Shown here piece by piece: positions 16,536 through 25,493 of a stretch of DNA of 64,000 bases. A model generated the notes under the pieces. It was not told the origin of the DNA. It searched no databases and saw only the letters and a program-made list of their open reading frames with translations. The translations under genes were made by a program, and so were the position numbers. Origin of the DNA: Amycolatopsis rubida (GTDB lineage Bacteria > Actinomycetota > Actinomycetes > Mycobacteriales > Pseudonocardiaceae); NCBI RefSeq assembly GCF_900115345.1, contig NZ_FOWC01000026.1, positions 1-64,000 on the forward strand, read 5' to 3'. Numbering within the stretch: the stretch's first letter is position 1; each line of letters opens with the position of its first letter.

Positions 16536-17557
16536 ACCGCCGCCAATTCCGGAACGTCGCCGCTCGGCACCACGGCCTGATGTTCTGGATGCCAGGCCAC
16601 GATCACCTCGTCTCCCGGCCGATGCTCGTGCGCGACTCCGGCGGTCAGCACCGCACAACCGCGCGCGCCGTCGGAATACCGCAACCAAATCCGCGTGTGG
16701 TCGCCGACGTACACGATGTCGGTCACCCGCGCGCTCGCCCGCTGGTGTCCGCTCGGGACCGGATCCGCGGAACTGTGCAGGGTCAGGCGTTCCGGCCGCA
16801 CGATCGTCACCTCCCCCGGCGTCAGCGACAGCGCATTGGACTCCCCGACGAACTGCGCGACGAACAACGTTTCCGGCCGCTCGTACAACTCCTCCGGCGT
16901 GCCGACCTGTTCGATCCGGCCGTCGTTGAACACTGCGATCCGGTCCGACAACGTAAGCGCCTCCTGCTGATCGTGCGTCACGAAGAGGAACGTCATGCCC
17001 AATTCCCGGTGCATCCGCGCGATCTCGCGCTGCAACTGGTCGCGCAGCTTCTTGTCCAGCGCGCCCAACGGCTCGTCCATGAGCAACGCACGCGGTTCGT
17101 ACACCACCGCCCGCGCCAAAGCGACGCGCTGCTGCTGGCCGCCGGAAAGCTGGCGCGGCAACCGATCCCGCACCGCCGACAGCCCGACCAGCTCCAGCAC
17201 CTCGGCCACCCGCCGCGCGATCTCGGGCTTCGGCACCTTGCGCTGGGTCAGTCCGAAAGCGACATTGCGCGCCACCGACATGTGCGGAAACAGCGCGTAC
17301 TGCTGGAAAACCACGCCGAGATTCCGCCGGTGCGGTTTGAGCCGCGAGATCTCCTGACCGTCCACCGTGATCGACCCGGACGTGAGCGGGGTGAACCCGG
17401 CGATCATCGACAGCATGGTCGTCTTGCCCGAACCGGACGGGCCGAGGAAGGTCATGAACTCGCCGTCGGCGATGTGCAGCGAAACGTCGTCCACGGCGGG
17501 CCGGTCGACGCCGGGGTAGGCCTTCGTCACGTGTGCGGTCGCGATTCCGTCAGTCAT
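16532..17557 (-). CDS. Polyamine-type ABC transporter ATPase (PotA-like)
   Basis: 341 residues: an ATP-binding domain with Walker A GPSGSGKTT (39-47), Q-loop VVFQQYALFPHM, signature LSGGQQQRVALARA and Walker B LLMDEPLGALD. A TOBE_2 domain follows (VTIVRPERLTLH, and WLRYSDGARGCAVLT). This layout defines the PotA/spermidine-putrescine importer family. It overlaps the permease upstream (17554-17557) and the amidohydrolase downstream by 4 bp each. The family also includes iron and 2-aminoethylphosphonate importers, so the substrate is assigned from the neighbouring aminotransferase and dehydrogenase only. Confidence 0.93.
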   Translation of the reverse strand: MTDGIATAHVTKAYPGVDRPAVDDVSLHIADGEFMTFLGPSGSGKTTMLSMIAGFTPLTSGSITVDGQEISRLKPHRRNLGVVFQQYALFPHMSVARNVAFGLTQRKVPKPEIARRVAEVLELVGLSAVRDRLPRQLSGGQQQRVALARAVVYEPRALLMDEPLGALDKKLRDQLQREIARMHRELGMTFLFVTHDQQEALTLSDRIAVFNDGRIEQVGTPEELYERPETLFVAQFVGESNALSLTPGEVTIVRPERLTLHSSADPVPSGHQRASARVTDIVYVGDHTRIWLRYSDGARGCAVLTAGVAHEHRPGDEVIVAWHPEHQAVVPSGDVPELAAV

Positions 17558-18381
17558 GAGTGCTCTTTTCGGCGCAGAACGGCGGGGACGAACAGCAGGA
17601 TGGTGGTGAACACGACGATCAGGCTCGACGCGGCGGCGATCGTCGGGTCGATTTCCAGCACGATCGATTCGTACATTTTCACCGGCAGCGTCTTGATCGC
17701 GGGCGTCTGCAGGAACAACGCCACCACGACCTCGTCGAACGACGTGGCGAAGGCGAACACGAAGCCGGACAGCACGCCGGGCGCGATGATCGGAAGCACG
17801 ACCTTGCGCAGTGTCGCGAACCGAGGCGCGCCGAGGCTGGCCGCCGCTTTCTCCATGGTCGGGTCGTACCCGGCGAGGCTGGTCCGCACCGAGGTGAGCA
17901 CGAACGGCAGTCCGAGCACCGCGTGCGCCAGCACGAAGCCGAGCATCGTGCCGTTCAGCTGCCAGCGCAGGAAAACGCCGTAGATCGCGACCGCCACCAC
18001 GATGCCGGGCAGGATCATCGGAGCCATCAGCAACTGCCGGACGACGCCCTTGCCCCGGCCCATCCGGTCGAGCGCCAGCGCGGCCGCCACGCCGAGCACG
18101 GTCGCCAGCAGCGCGGCGAGCACCCCGACCTGCACCGAATTCGCCAGCGCGGCCAGCCATTGCTTGCTGGTGAAGAACTCCGCGTACCAGTGCCACGACC
18201 AGTCCTTCGGCGGGAACTCGAAGGTCGAGCCCGCGCCGAAGCTCATCGGGATCACCACGAGCGTCGGCGCGACGAGCACGAAGGCGACGAGGACGACCCA
18301 CACGCGCAGGCCCCAGCCGAGGCTCCGCTGCCGGACCGCGGCGGCCCTGCTGATGGACGGATTGTCAGCCACGGCCGGCAC
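17554..18381 (-). CDS. ABC transporter permease (PotC-like)
   Basis: 275 residues with six hydrophobic helices; the first is near residues 25-48. The coupling EAA loop is EKAAASLGAPRFATLRKVVL, followed by PIIAPGVLSGFVFAFATSFDE, typical of PotC. It should form the membrane channel with the PotB-like protein. It overlaps the PotB gene by 17 bp and the ATPase gene by 4 bp. The N-terminal 20 residues are cytoplasmic and basic. Confidence 0.93.
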   Translation of the reverse strand: MPAVADNPSISRAAAVRQRSLGWGLRVWVVLVAFVLVAPTLVVIPMSFGAGSTFEFPPKDWSWHWYAEFFTSKQWLAALANSVQVGVLAALLATVLGVAAALALDRMGRGKGVVRQLLMAPMILPGIVVAVAIYGVFLRWQLNGTMLGFVLAHAVLGLPFVLTSVRTSLAGYDPTMEKAAASLGAPRFATLRKVVLPIIAPGVLSGFVFAFATSFDEVVVALFLQTPAIKTLPVKMYESIVLEIDPTIAAASSLIVVFTTILLFVPAVLRRKEHS

Positions 18382-19246
18382 CTCCAGCCGCGCTGGTGCC
18401 CAGCGGCGCGGCCACGCGGCTGAGCACGGCGAGCACCACGAGCGTGACGACCAGCAGGATCGTCCCGAGCGCGCCGGCGCCCGCGAAGTCCAGCAGGTCG
18501 TTGACCTGAGTGCCGATCACCTGCGCGACCAGCGCCTGCTGCGGCGTGCCGAGCAGCGCCGGGGTGATGTAGAAGCCCAGCGACATGATGAACACCACCG
18601 ACACCCCGGCCAGCACGCCCGGCATCGACAGCGGCACGTACACCCGCAGGAACGCGACCGGACGCCGCGCGCCGAGGCTGCCCGCCGCGTGCAGCAGGCT
18701 GCGGTCGATGCTCAGCATCGAACTTTGCAGCGGCAGCACCATGAACGGCAGCATCACCTGCACCATCGCGACCGTCACCCCGGCCACCGATCCCAGCAGC
18801 ACGACCCCGTCGATGCCGATCGCCGACAGCACCCGGTCGATGACGCCGCCGCGCTGTTCGAGCACGTACCAGGCGAAGTTTCGCGCCATCAGGCTGGTCC
18901 AGAACGGCATCAGCACCAGCAGCGTCAGCACCGACCTCGCGCGACGGCCGACGAGCGTCATCGCGTAGGCGTAGGGATAGGCGATGACGAGCGTGGCCAC
19001 GGTGATGATCAGCGCGGTCCGCAAGGTCCGCAGCAGCACGCGGATCTGCACCTCGTCGCCGAGCACCGCCAGGTAATTGCCGGCCCCGAACGACGGTTCG
19101 GTGAAGCTCCGCCACAGGATCACGGCGAGCGGGTAGAAGAAGAACACCAGCACCACTGCCGCGGCGGGCAGCAGCAGCCACGAAGTCCGCCGTTTTTCGG
19201 ACCCGGCGCGGCGCACAGCAGGCACGCGGGTCGCCACGGCGGTCAT
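18365..19246 (-). CDS. ABC transporter permease (PotB-like)
   Basis: 293 residues; first helix at about 23-42 (WLLLPAAAVVLVFFFYPLAV). The PotB-type motif PFWTSLMARNFAWYVLEQRGG is followed by the EAA loop HAAGSLGARRPVAFLRVYVP. ATG 19246 overlaps the binding-protein stop by 4 bp. It is the partner permease of the PotC-like protein. Hydrophobicity suggests six membrane helices, with a Gly/Ala-rich cytoplasmic tail. Confidence 0.93.
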   Translation of the reverse strand: MTAVATRVPAVRRAGSEKRRTSWLLLPAAAVVLVFFFYPLAVILWRSFTEPSFGAGNYLAVLGDEVQIRVLLRTLRTALIITVATLVIAYPYAYAMTLVGRRARSVLTLLVLMPFWTSLMARNFAWYVLEQRGGVIDRVLSAIGIDGVVLLGSVAGVTVAMVQVMLPFMVLPLQSSMLSIDRSLLHAAGSLGARRPVAFLRVYVPLSMPGVLAGVSVVFIMSLGFYITPALLGTPQQALVAQVIGTQVNDLLDFAGAGALGTILLVVTLVVLAVLSRVAAPLGTSAAGGAGRG

Positions 19247-20283
19247 CCGGTCGTCCAATCCGACCACGCCTTCACCAGCTCGGGCCGGTTCGCCGCCCAA
19301 TAGCGCACGTTGCTGAGCACGCGCAGGTCCTCCTTGCCCTCGCCCCAGATGTCGAGCTGGCGGCCGATCTCCGAACGGGCGGCGGGGGCGGCCGTGTTGG
19401 CCGGTCCCACGCCCGCCCGCGCGGCGAAGTCCGCCGCTTGCGCCGGTTGCGAAGCGAAGCGGATGAGCTTCTTCGCCTCCTCGGCGCGCGCCGTCCCCTT
19501 CGGCACCACGAGTACGTCCCAGGTCACCGGCACCGGGATGTCCGGCACCACCTTCCAGTTCGTCGCCCCCGCCTTGAGCAGCGAGAACGCCCGCGCGCTG
19601 ACGATCAGCGCCATGTCCGCCTGGCCGCCCGCCATCCGCTGCTGCTGGTCGCCGTAGGTGCTGCTGATGGCCAGCTGCGGCCGGATCCGGTCGTACATCC
19701 GCAGCGCGCGGCGCATGTCCAGCGGGTACAGCTTGTCGCGCGGCACGCCGTCGGCCAGCAGCGCCGCCTCGATGGTGCCGACGCTCGGGTCGCCGCCGTA
19801 GATGATGCGGCGGCCGGGGAACTGCTTCGGGTCGAAGAAGTCCGCGAGTTTCGCCGGCGGATGCTTGCCGTAGACCTTCGAGTCGTACATCAGCATCATG
19901 CCGAAGAAGGCGTCCGGCACCCCGCAATCGGTGAGCGAGCCCTCCGGGAACCCGGCGGCCTGCGCGCCCATGTCGACGGGTTCGAGCAGGCTCCCGCACA
20001 CCGCGGCGGCGGCGGACGCGTCGGTGTCGACGACGTCCCAGGTCACCTTCCCCGCCTCGACCATCGCCTTGAGCTTGGCGTTGCTCGACGGGCCGTCGAT
20101 GGTGACCGTGGTCCCGGTCTGCTGCTCGTACGGGTCGAGCCACGCGGCGCGCTGGCCCGCCTGGTACGCGCCCTGGCCGTAGGAGGCGAACACGAGCGAG
20201 TTCGGGCCGCCCTCGGAAATCGCGCAGCCGGCGGTGGTGAGCAGAAGCGCGGCGGACAACAGCGTCGGTATCCGGCGTCTCAT
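19243..20283 (-). CDS. Substrate-binding lipoprotein (PotD-like)
   Basis: 346 residues. The signal peptide ends in the lipobox LTTAGC (Cys20), so it is membrane-anchored outside the cell. The mature protein is a family 1/8-type periplasmic binding protein of the PotD/PotF group: LVFASYGQGAYQAGQRAAWL, then VTWDVVDTDASAAAAVCGSL, and DFFDPKQFPGRRIIYGGDPS. The WDVVD and FDPKQFPGRR blocks are classic PotD landmarks. It heads the transport part of the operon and lies 11 bp after the aminotransferase gene. Confidence 0.92.
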   Translation of the reverse strand: MRRRIPTLLSAALLLTTAGCAISEGGPNSLVFASYGQGAYQAGQRAAWLDPYEQQTGTTVTIDGPSSNAKLKAMVEAGKVTWDVVDTDASAAAAVCGSLLEPVDMGAQAAGFPEGSLTDCGVPDAFFGMMLMYDSKVYGKHPPAKLADFFDPKQFPGRRIIYGGDPSVGTIEAALLADGVPRDKLYPLDMRRALRMYDRIRPQLAISSTYGDQQQRMAGGQADMALIVSARAFSLLKAGATNWKVVPDIPVPVTWDVLVVPKGTARAEEAKKLIRFASQPAQAADFAARAGVGPANTAAPAARSEIGRQLDIWGEGKEDLRVLSNVRYWAANRPELVKAWSDWTTG

Positions 20284-20294
20284 GGCTCCTCCGT

Positions 20295-21572
20295 TCAGCT
20301 CGCCGCGGCGGCGACGTGCTTGCACAGCACGTCGGCCAACGTGTCGATCTGGTCCTCGGTGATCACCAGCGGCGGGGACAGCACGATGCTGGTCCCGGAC
20401 GCGCGGACCACCACGCCGTCCGCGCGGCAGCCCGCCTGCACCGGCGCGGTGGGCCGGTCGGCGAACTCGATGCCGAGCATCAGGCCGACGCCGCGGACCT
20501 CGCGCACGTGCGGCAGCTCGGCGAGCGGGTCGAGCCGCGCGCGCAGCCGGGCGCCGAGGACGGTGGCGCGTTCGAGCAGGTTCTCCTTTTCGATGAGATC
20601 CAGGTTCGCCAGCGCGACCGCCGACCCGACCGGGTGGCCGTTGTAGGTGAAACCGTGCAGGAACGTCGCGCCTTCGGCGAGTTCCAGCACCCTCGATCCG
20701 ATGAGGACCGCACCCATCGGAATGTACCCGCTGGTGAGCCCCTTCGCGGTGACGATCATGTCCGGTTCGACGCCGAAGCGCTCGCTGCCGAACCAGTGCC
20801 CGGTGCGGCCGAACGCGGTGACGATCTCGTCCACGATCAGCAGGATTCCGTGTCGCCGCAGGACTTCCTGCACCCGCGGCCAGTAGCCCTCCGGCGGCGG
20901 AACCATCCCGCCGACGCCGAGCACCGGTTCCCCGATGAACGCGGCGATCCGGTGCGCGCCGATCTCCTCGATGCGCTTCTCCAGCTCCGCCACCAGAATG
21001 CCGGTCGCGTCCGGACCGTGCTCGATGCCGTGCGGTTTGCCGAGCCATTCGACATCCGGCAGCAACGGGCCGTACCCGGCGCGCAGGCCCTCGATCCCGG
21101 TCGCGGCCAGCGAGGCGCCGCCCATGCCGTGGTAGCCGCCGTGCCGCGCCAGCACCACCGTGCGCTCCGGCGAACCGGCGTGATGGAAGGCGAGGCGAGC
21201 GAGCTTGATCGCGGTTTCGTTGCCCTCCGAACCGCCGTTGGTGAGGAAAACGCGTTCCAGGCCGGCCGGGGCGAGCGACAGGAGGCGTTCGGCGAGCCGG
21301 ATCGACGGTTCATTGGAGTAGTCGCCGAAGGACGAGTAGAACTCCAGCTTGCGGATCTGCTCGGCGGCGACGTCGGCGAGTTCGGCGCGGCCGTGGCCGA
21401 CCGGGCACTGCCAGAGGCCGCAGGTGCCGTCGAGGTACTGGTTGCCGTCGGTGTCCCACAGCAGCGCGCCCTCGCCGCGGTCGAGGAGGAGCGGTTCGGC
21501 CGGATCGCCGATGACGGTGTGCGGGTGGATGAGGGTGCGCCGGTCGGCGGCGGCGAGGTCAGCGGTGGTCAA
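20295..21572 (-). CDS. Class III aminotransferase (omega-amino acid/polyamine type)
   Basis: 425-residue PLP-dependent aminotransferase. Landmarks: NQYLDGTCGLWQCPVGHGR at the N-terminus; FLTNGGSEGNETAIKLAR (phosphate and substrate binding); YHGMGGASLAATG; LLIVDEIVTAFGRTG with the PLP-contacting Asp; and TAKGLTSGYIPMGAVL with the Schiff-base lysine. The family moves the terminal amino group of putrescine, GABA or beta-alanine to pyruvate or 2-oxoglutarate. It sits between the binding protein and an aldehyde dehydrogenase, which would oxidise the aldehyde product. Confidence 0.93.
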   Translation of the reverse strand: MTTADLAAADRRTLIHPHTVIGDPAEPLLLDRGEGALLWDTDGNQYLDGTCGLWQCPVGHGRAELADVAAEQIRKLEFYSSFGDYSNEPSIRLAERLLSLAPAGLERVFLTNGGSEGNETAIKLARLAFHHAGSPERTVVLARHGGYHGMGGASLAATGIEGLRAGYGPLLPDVEWLGKPHGIEHGPDATGILVAELEKRIEEIGAHRIAAFIGEPVLGVGGMVPPPEGYWPRVQEVLRRHGILLIVDEIVTAFGRTGHWFGSERFGVEPDMIVTAKGLTSGYIPMGAVLIGSRVLELAEGATFLHGFTYNGHPVGSAVALANLDLIEKENLLERATVLGARLRARLDPLAELPHVREVRGVGLMLGIEFADRPTAPVQAGCRADGVVVRASGTSIVLSPPLVITEDQIDTLADVLCKHVAAAAS

Positions 21573-21596
21573 CGCGGATTCCTTTCGGGGAGCGGT

Positions 21597-23036
21597 TCAG
21601 AACCGCAGAGCGACGGCTTTGGTCTCGGTGTAGGCCTCGATGCCTTCGGCCCCGCCTTCGCGTTCCTGGCCGGAGTTCTTCTGGCCGCCGAAGGGAAGTT
21701 CCGGACGCACCGGGGCCGGGTCGTTGACGCCGAGCACGCCGAAATCGAGCCGGTCGAGCGTGCGCCAGATGCGGCGCAGGTCGGCGCCGAACACGTAGGC
21801 GGCGAGGCCGTAATCGGTGGAGTTGGCCAGTTCGACGGCCTCGTCGTCGGTGCCGAAGGCCGACACCGCGAGCACCGGGCCGAACGTTTCCTCGCGGCTG
21901 ATGAGCATGTCCGGGGTGACGCCGTCCAGCACGGTGGGTTCGAAGAAATGGCCCGGCAGCGCGGAATCCGTCCACCGGTTGCCGCCGACGAGCACGCGCG
22001 CGCCCTTGCCGACCGCGTCCGCGACCTGGTTCTCCACCTTCGCCAGCCCGGCCTCGTCGATCAGCGGCCCGACGTGGGTGCCTTCGGCGTCGCCCCGGCC
22101 GACCTTCAGCGCGGCGGTTTTCTTTTCGATCAAGGAAAGCAGGTCGTCGCGGACACTTTCGTGGACGTACAACCGGTTCACCGCGGTGCAGCTCTGCCCG
22201 GCGTTGAAGAACTTCCCGGTGACGACGCCCGCCGCGGCGGCTTCGAGATCGGCGTCCTCGAACACGATCGCCGGCGAGTGCCCGCCCATTTCGAGCGACG
22301 TGCGGCGGAGGATGTCGCCGGTCTGGCGCAGCAGGCCCAGTCCGACCTCGGTGGAACCGGTGAAGCTGACCTTGCGCAGCCGCCGGTCGGCCAGCAGTGC
22401 TCCGACGAGGTCGGCGGGCCGGGTGGTGGTCAGCGACTGCAGCACGCCGCCGGGCACACCGGTGTCCTGCACGATTTCCAGCAGCGCGGTCGCGATCAGC
22501 GGGGTCTGCTCGGCCGGTTTCGCGATGACCGGGCAGCCTGCCGCGAGCGCGAGCCCGATCTTGCGGATCAGCATGCTGGCCGGGAAATTCCACGGCGTGA
22601 TCGCGAGCACCGGGCCGACCGGCGCGCGCAGCACGAGCCCGGGGCCGGCCGCGTTCGCCGGGGTGACCCGGCCGTACGCGCGGCGGCCCTCCTCGGCGGC
22701 CCACTCCAGCATCCGGGCGGCCCCGGCCAGTTCGCCGTTCGCCTCGGCGAGCGGTTTCCCGTTCTCGCGGCTGAGCAACGCGGCCAGTTCGCCTTGCCGC
22801 GCACGGATTCCGGCGGCCGCGGCGCGCAGGTGGCCGCTGCGGGTCTCCGGGTCGGTGTCCGCCCATTCGCGGGCCGCACGCGCGGCCGCGGCCAGTGCGT
22901 CCCGCGCCTGTTCGGGCCCCGCGTCGGCGGCCTGGCCGAGGACGGCGAGGCTCGCGGGGTCGACGACGTCGAACGTCGCCGGGGCGGACTGCCAGCGGCC
23001 GTCGATCAGCAGGGTCGCGGCGGCGGTGTCGGGCAT
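21597..23036 (-). CDS. NAD(P)-dependent aldehyde dehydrogenase (succinate-semialdehyde type)
   Basis: 479 residues. Cofactor and catalytic motifs are in place: ITPWNFPASMLIRKIGLALA, VSFTGSTEVGLGLLR, the general-base Glu in SLEMGGHSPAIVF and the nucleophile Cys in FNAGQSCTAVNR. The C-terminal PELPFGGQKNSGQEREGGAE resembles the GabD/succinate-semialdehyde group. It is the first gene of the operon. The palindrome at 23088-23108 lies about 50 bp upstream and overlaps a TTGACT promoter element, so it is probably repressor-controlled. Confidence 0.93.
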   Translation of the reverse strand: MPDTAAATLLIDGRWQSAPATFDVVDPASLAVLGQAADAGPEQARDALAAAARAAREWADTDPETRSGHLRAAAAGIRARQGELAALLSRENGKPLAEANGELAGAARMLEWAAEEGRRAYGRVTPANAAGPGLVLRAPVGPVLAITPWNFPASMLIRKIGLALAAGCPVIAKPAEQTPLIATALLEIVQDTGVPGGVLQSLTTTRPADLVGALLADRRLRKVSFTGSTEVGLGLLRQTGDILRRTSLEMGGHSPAIVFEDADLEAAAAGVVTGKFFNAGQSCTAVNRLYVHESVRDDLLSLIEKKTAALKVGRGDAEGTHVGPLIDEAGLAKVENQVADAVGKGARVLVGGNRWTDSALPGHFFEPTVLDGVTPDMLISREETFGPVLAVSAFGTDDEAVELANSTDYGLAAYVFGADLRRIWRTLDRLDFGVLGVNDPAPVRPELPFGGQKNSGQEREGGAEGIEAYTETKAVALRF

Positions 23037-23087
23037 CGGGTACGCCTTTCGGGTCGGCGGTTCGGGATGCGCCGAGTCTGACCCCAT

Positions 23088-23108
23088 GGTGTTGATTAAG
23101 TCAACACC
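23088..23108 (-). promoter_or_regulatory. Operator and -35 element of the polyamine operon
   Basis: GGTGTTGA-TTAAG-TCAACACC: perfect 8-bp arms. Read on the minus strand the right arm contains TTGACT, a good -35 hexamer pointing at the aldehyde dehydrogenase gene. A regulator binding here would block the promoter. Its sequence differs from the palindrome in front of the nearby TetR gene, so the two may not share a regulator. Confidence 0.6.
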
Positions 23109-23224
23109 TGAGCGGCGGCGAAATTCCGGAAAGGACAGTGGGAAGTTCTTGCGGTGCAACGGTATCCGGCAACACTTCGACCCCGGCGGCGTCGGGCGCG
23201 GCCGGGGCGGGAGTACGGGTTCGG

Positions 23225-23773
23225 TTAACGCGCGGCCGCGAGCAGGCCGCGCAGGGCTTCGAGCGCCGGGCCCGGATCGACGTCCGGATCCGCCGCCTGG
23301 TGCAGGAACATTCCGTCGAGGGCGTAGAACACGAGCTGGGCCAGCCCGCCGTCGGCCGCCAGTTCCTTGCCGACCGCGGCGAGATAGCCGTCGTAGAGCC
23401 TTCGCACGACCGGCCGCAATTCGGGCCGCCGCGCCGCTTCCACGACCAGCTGGTACTGGAACACTTGCAGGTCCGCGCTGTCCCGGAACCGCTGACGCAC
23501 CTCGGGACCGTCCGCGTAGACGCCGGTGCGGGCGCCGATCAGGCCGTTTTCCGCGCTCTCCTCCAGCACCAGGTCCAAAGAGGACTGGAGGAGGTCGTCG
23601 ATCGAGGAGAAATGGTGCTGGACCGCGCCGGTGGTGCAGCCCGCCGCGCGCGCGACCGCGCGGTAGGTGAGGCCGCGCAGCCCGTCGGAAGCGACCACGC
23701 CGACCGCCGCCCGGCGCAGGGCGAGCTTCGTCCCGGTCGGGTCGTCCGCGGTTGTGGACCGGCTCATCCGCAC
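23225..23773 (-). CDS. TetR family transcriptional regulator
   Basis: 182 residues. The N-terminal DNA-binding helices are clear: ALRRAAVGVVASDGLRGLTY, then RAVARAAGCTTGAVQHHFSS (recognition helix about residues 46-58). The C-terminal helical domain should bind a ligand. It is transcribed in the same direction as the polyamine-type operon, about 190 bp upstream of it. A perfect palindrome lies 38 bp before its start, suggesting autoregulation. ATG 23773 or the Met three residues later could be the start. Confidence 0.9.
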   Translation of the reverse strand: MRMSRSTTADDPTGTKLALRRAAVGVVASDGLRGLTYRAVARAAGCTTGAVQHHFSSIDDLLQSSLDLVLEESAENGLIGARTGVYADGPEVRQRFRDSADLQVFQYQLVVEAARRPELRPVVRRLYDGYLAAVGKELAADGGLAQLVFYALDGMFLHQAADPDVDPGPALEALRGLLAAAR

Positions 23774-23810
23774 CTCCTCGGCTTCGTCCGGCTGGGGTCG
23801 CGTCCACGCT

Positions 23811-23828
23811 ACATTACATTTGTAATGT
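23811..23828. promoter_or_regulatory. TetR operator ACATTACA-TT-TGTAATGT
   Basis: Perfect 8-bp arms around a 2-bp centre, very AT-rich against its surroundings. It lies just upstream of the TetR gene start, the normal place for an autorepressor site. Confidence 0.7.
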
Positions 23829-23882
23829 GAACCAGGGCGACGGGCGCCCCGAAGACAACTCGCGAGCCGCGGCGGCTTCCGG

Positions 23883-24182
23883 TCAGGCTTTCCCGGCCGC
23901 CGATGCGGCGGCGGCCAAGGCGGCGAGCACCCGCTCCCGGGTCGGCACGTCGAGGCGGCAGGCGTCCCCCGCGACCGCCTCAGGCGTGCCCATCACGTCG
24001 ACCCCGTCGACCAGAATCGTCGGCGAGCGGTAGCGGCCGACGCGTTCGACGACCGCCGCGCCGAGGCCGCTCTCGGCGAGGCACCCGGCCGCCAGCGACC
24101 GGGCCGCCTCGGCGTTCGGGCAGCCCGGGGCGCTCAGCAGTTCCACCCGCGTCCCGCGGATCTCCGGCCCGGCCGCGCACAT
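23883..24182 (-). CDS. Thioredoxin-like small protein
   Basis: 99 residues. Strand-turn motif VELLSAPGCPNAEAARSLAA places one cysteine at the thioredoxin active-site position (GCPNA), followed by VVERVGRYRSPTILVDGVDV, where SPTILVDG matches the cis-Pro region of thioredoxin-like folds. This pattern is seen in small proteins linked to alkylmercury lyase-type families. There is a single active-site Cys rather than CxxC. Function is unknown. It is transcribed away from the monooxygenase gene at 24363, and shares the spacer that holds that gene's promoter. Confidence 0.65.
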   Translation of the reverse strand: MCAAGPEIRGTRVELLSAPGCPNAEAARSLAAGCLAESGLGAAVVERVGRYRSPTILVDGVDVMGTPEAVAGDACRLDVPTRERVLAALAAAASAAGKA

Positions 24183-24209
24183 GACCCCAGCGTAGGCCGA
24201 AATCGGCCC

Positions 24210-24240
24210 TTGACAATCCGCTTCCGGAAAAAGCTATGGT
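24210..24240 (+). promoter_or_regulatory. Candidate promoter of the flavin monooxygenase gene
   Basis: TTGACA (24210-24215) and TATGGT (24235-24240) are 19 bp apart, longer than ideal. They precede a leader of about 120 nt to GTG 24363. Confidence 0.4.
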
Positions 24241-24362
24241 GGCCAAGGACGTCGAAAGCCACGGCCCGGTGGGCAGTCCGGGCGGCGCGCCGCGCTCGTA
24301 CCCGCACCTTTCCGGTGCGTCCAGCACGTCCCCTCGTTCCGTGTCCAGAAGGGGAATTCGCT

Positions 24363-25493
24363 GTGCCCGGAAACCTTCGCGTCCTGATCATCGGCGCCGG
24401 CGTCGGCGGGCTCGCGCTCGCCCAGGGATTGCACCGCGCCGGGGTCGAGGTCACAGTCTGCGAACGTGACCTGTCCCCGCTCGGCCGGTTGCGGGGATAT
24501 CGCCTGCGGCTCGACCCGAACGGCCTCGACGCGCTCGACCGGCTGCTTCCCGCGCCGCTCAGCCGAGCGGTCTGGGACGCCAGTTCGACGCCTTCGCGCA
24601 CCAGCTATCTCAACGGGACGCCGCCGGAGGAACCTGTCGAGCGCGATGTCTCGATCAACCGCCGCACGCTGCGCGAGATCCTCCTGCACGGGCTGGACGG
24701 CGTCGTCGAGTTCGGCCGCGAGTGCACCGGCTACCGCCTGGACGACGCCGTCACCGCGACCTTCGCCGACGGATCGACCGCGTCCGCTGACGTCCTGGTC
24801 GCCGCCGACGGGGCGAATTCCGTGATACGACGCCAATACCTGCCGCACGCACGCGTAATGGACACCGGCGTGCGCATCATGTACGGCCGCTTCCCGCTCA
24901 CCCGCGACGCCGCCGGACTGATCCCCGACGAGTGGTTCGGGATCTACCGCGGGCTGTTCGGCCCGGACCACCAGCACATCGGCATCGCGCCGGTCCACCC
25001 CCGGCGTCCGGCGCCGCTGCCAGGCCTCACCGACACCGGCGACTACGTGATGTGCCTGCTCGCCGCCCGCACCGAACTGCTGCCGTACTCCGACGTCGAA
25101 CTCCGCGCCGCGACCGGCCTTGAGTTGCGGGACATGACGGTTTCCTTGGCTCGTAAGTGGAATCCGAAGGCCGGCGAGCTGCTGGCCCTCGCCGATCCCG
25201 AGACGCTGTTCCCCGTCTTCCTGCGCACCAGCGTGCCGATCGAACCGTGGCCGACCACGCCGGTGACCCTGCTCGGCGACGCGATCCACGCGATGAGCCC
25301 AGCGGTCGGCGTCGGCGCGAACACCGCCCTGCGCGACGCCGAGCTGCTCGCCGCGAAGCTCACCGAGACCGATCTCCTCCCGGCGCTGCGCGACTACGAG
25401 ACCGCGATGATCAGCTACGGCTTCGACGCGGTCCGGACGTCCGCGAAATTCGGCGCGCTGCGGATGGGCCAGCCCCCGCTCACGCAGGCTTGA
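24363..25493 (+). CDS. FAD-dependent monooxygenase
   Basis: 376 residues from GTG 24363, chosen because AAGGGG lies upstream and the dinucleotide fold starts at once (VLIIGAGVGGLALAQGL, residues 7-23). Other family marks: VLVAADGANSVIRRQYLP (the DG motif) and TLLGDAIHAMSPAVGVGANT (the GD motif contacting FAD ribityl). It belongs to the class A flavoprotein monooxygenases near PHBH, often acting on aromatic or polyketide substrates or tetracyclines. The 3' end overlaps the convergent GNAT gene by 14 bp. No pathway partner is adjacent. Confidence 0.9.
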   Translation: MPGNLRVLIIGAGVGGLALAQGLHRAGVEVTVCERDLSPLGRLRGYRLRLDPNGLDALDRLLPAPLSRAVWDASSTPSRTSYLNGTPPEEPVERDVSINRRTLREILLHGLDGVVEFGRECTGYRLDDAVTATFADGSTASADVLVAADGANSVIRRQYLPHARVMDTGVRIMYGRFPLTRDAAGLIPDEWFGIYRGLFGPDHQHIGIAPVHPRRPAPLPGLTDTGDYVMCLLAARTELLPYSDVELRAATGLELRDMTVSLARKWNPKAGELLALADPETLFPVFLRTSVPIEPWPTTPVTLLGDAIHAMSPAVGVGANTALRDAELLAAKLTETDLLPALRDYETAMISYGFDAVRTSAKFGALRMGQPPLTQA

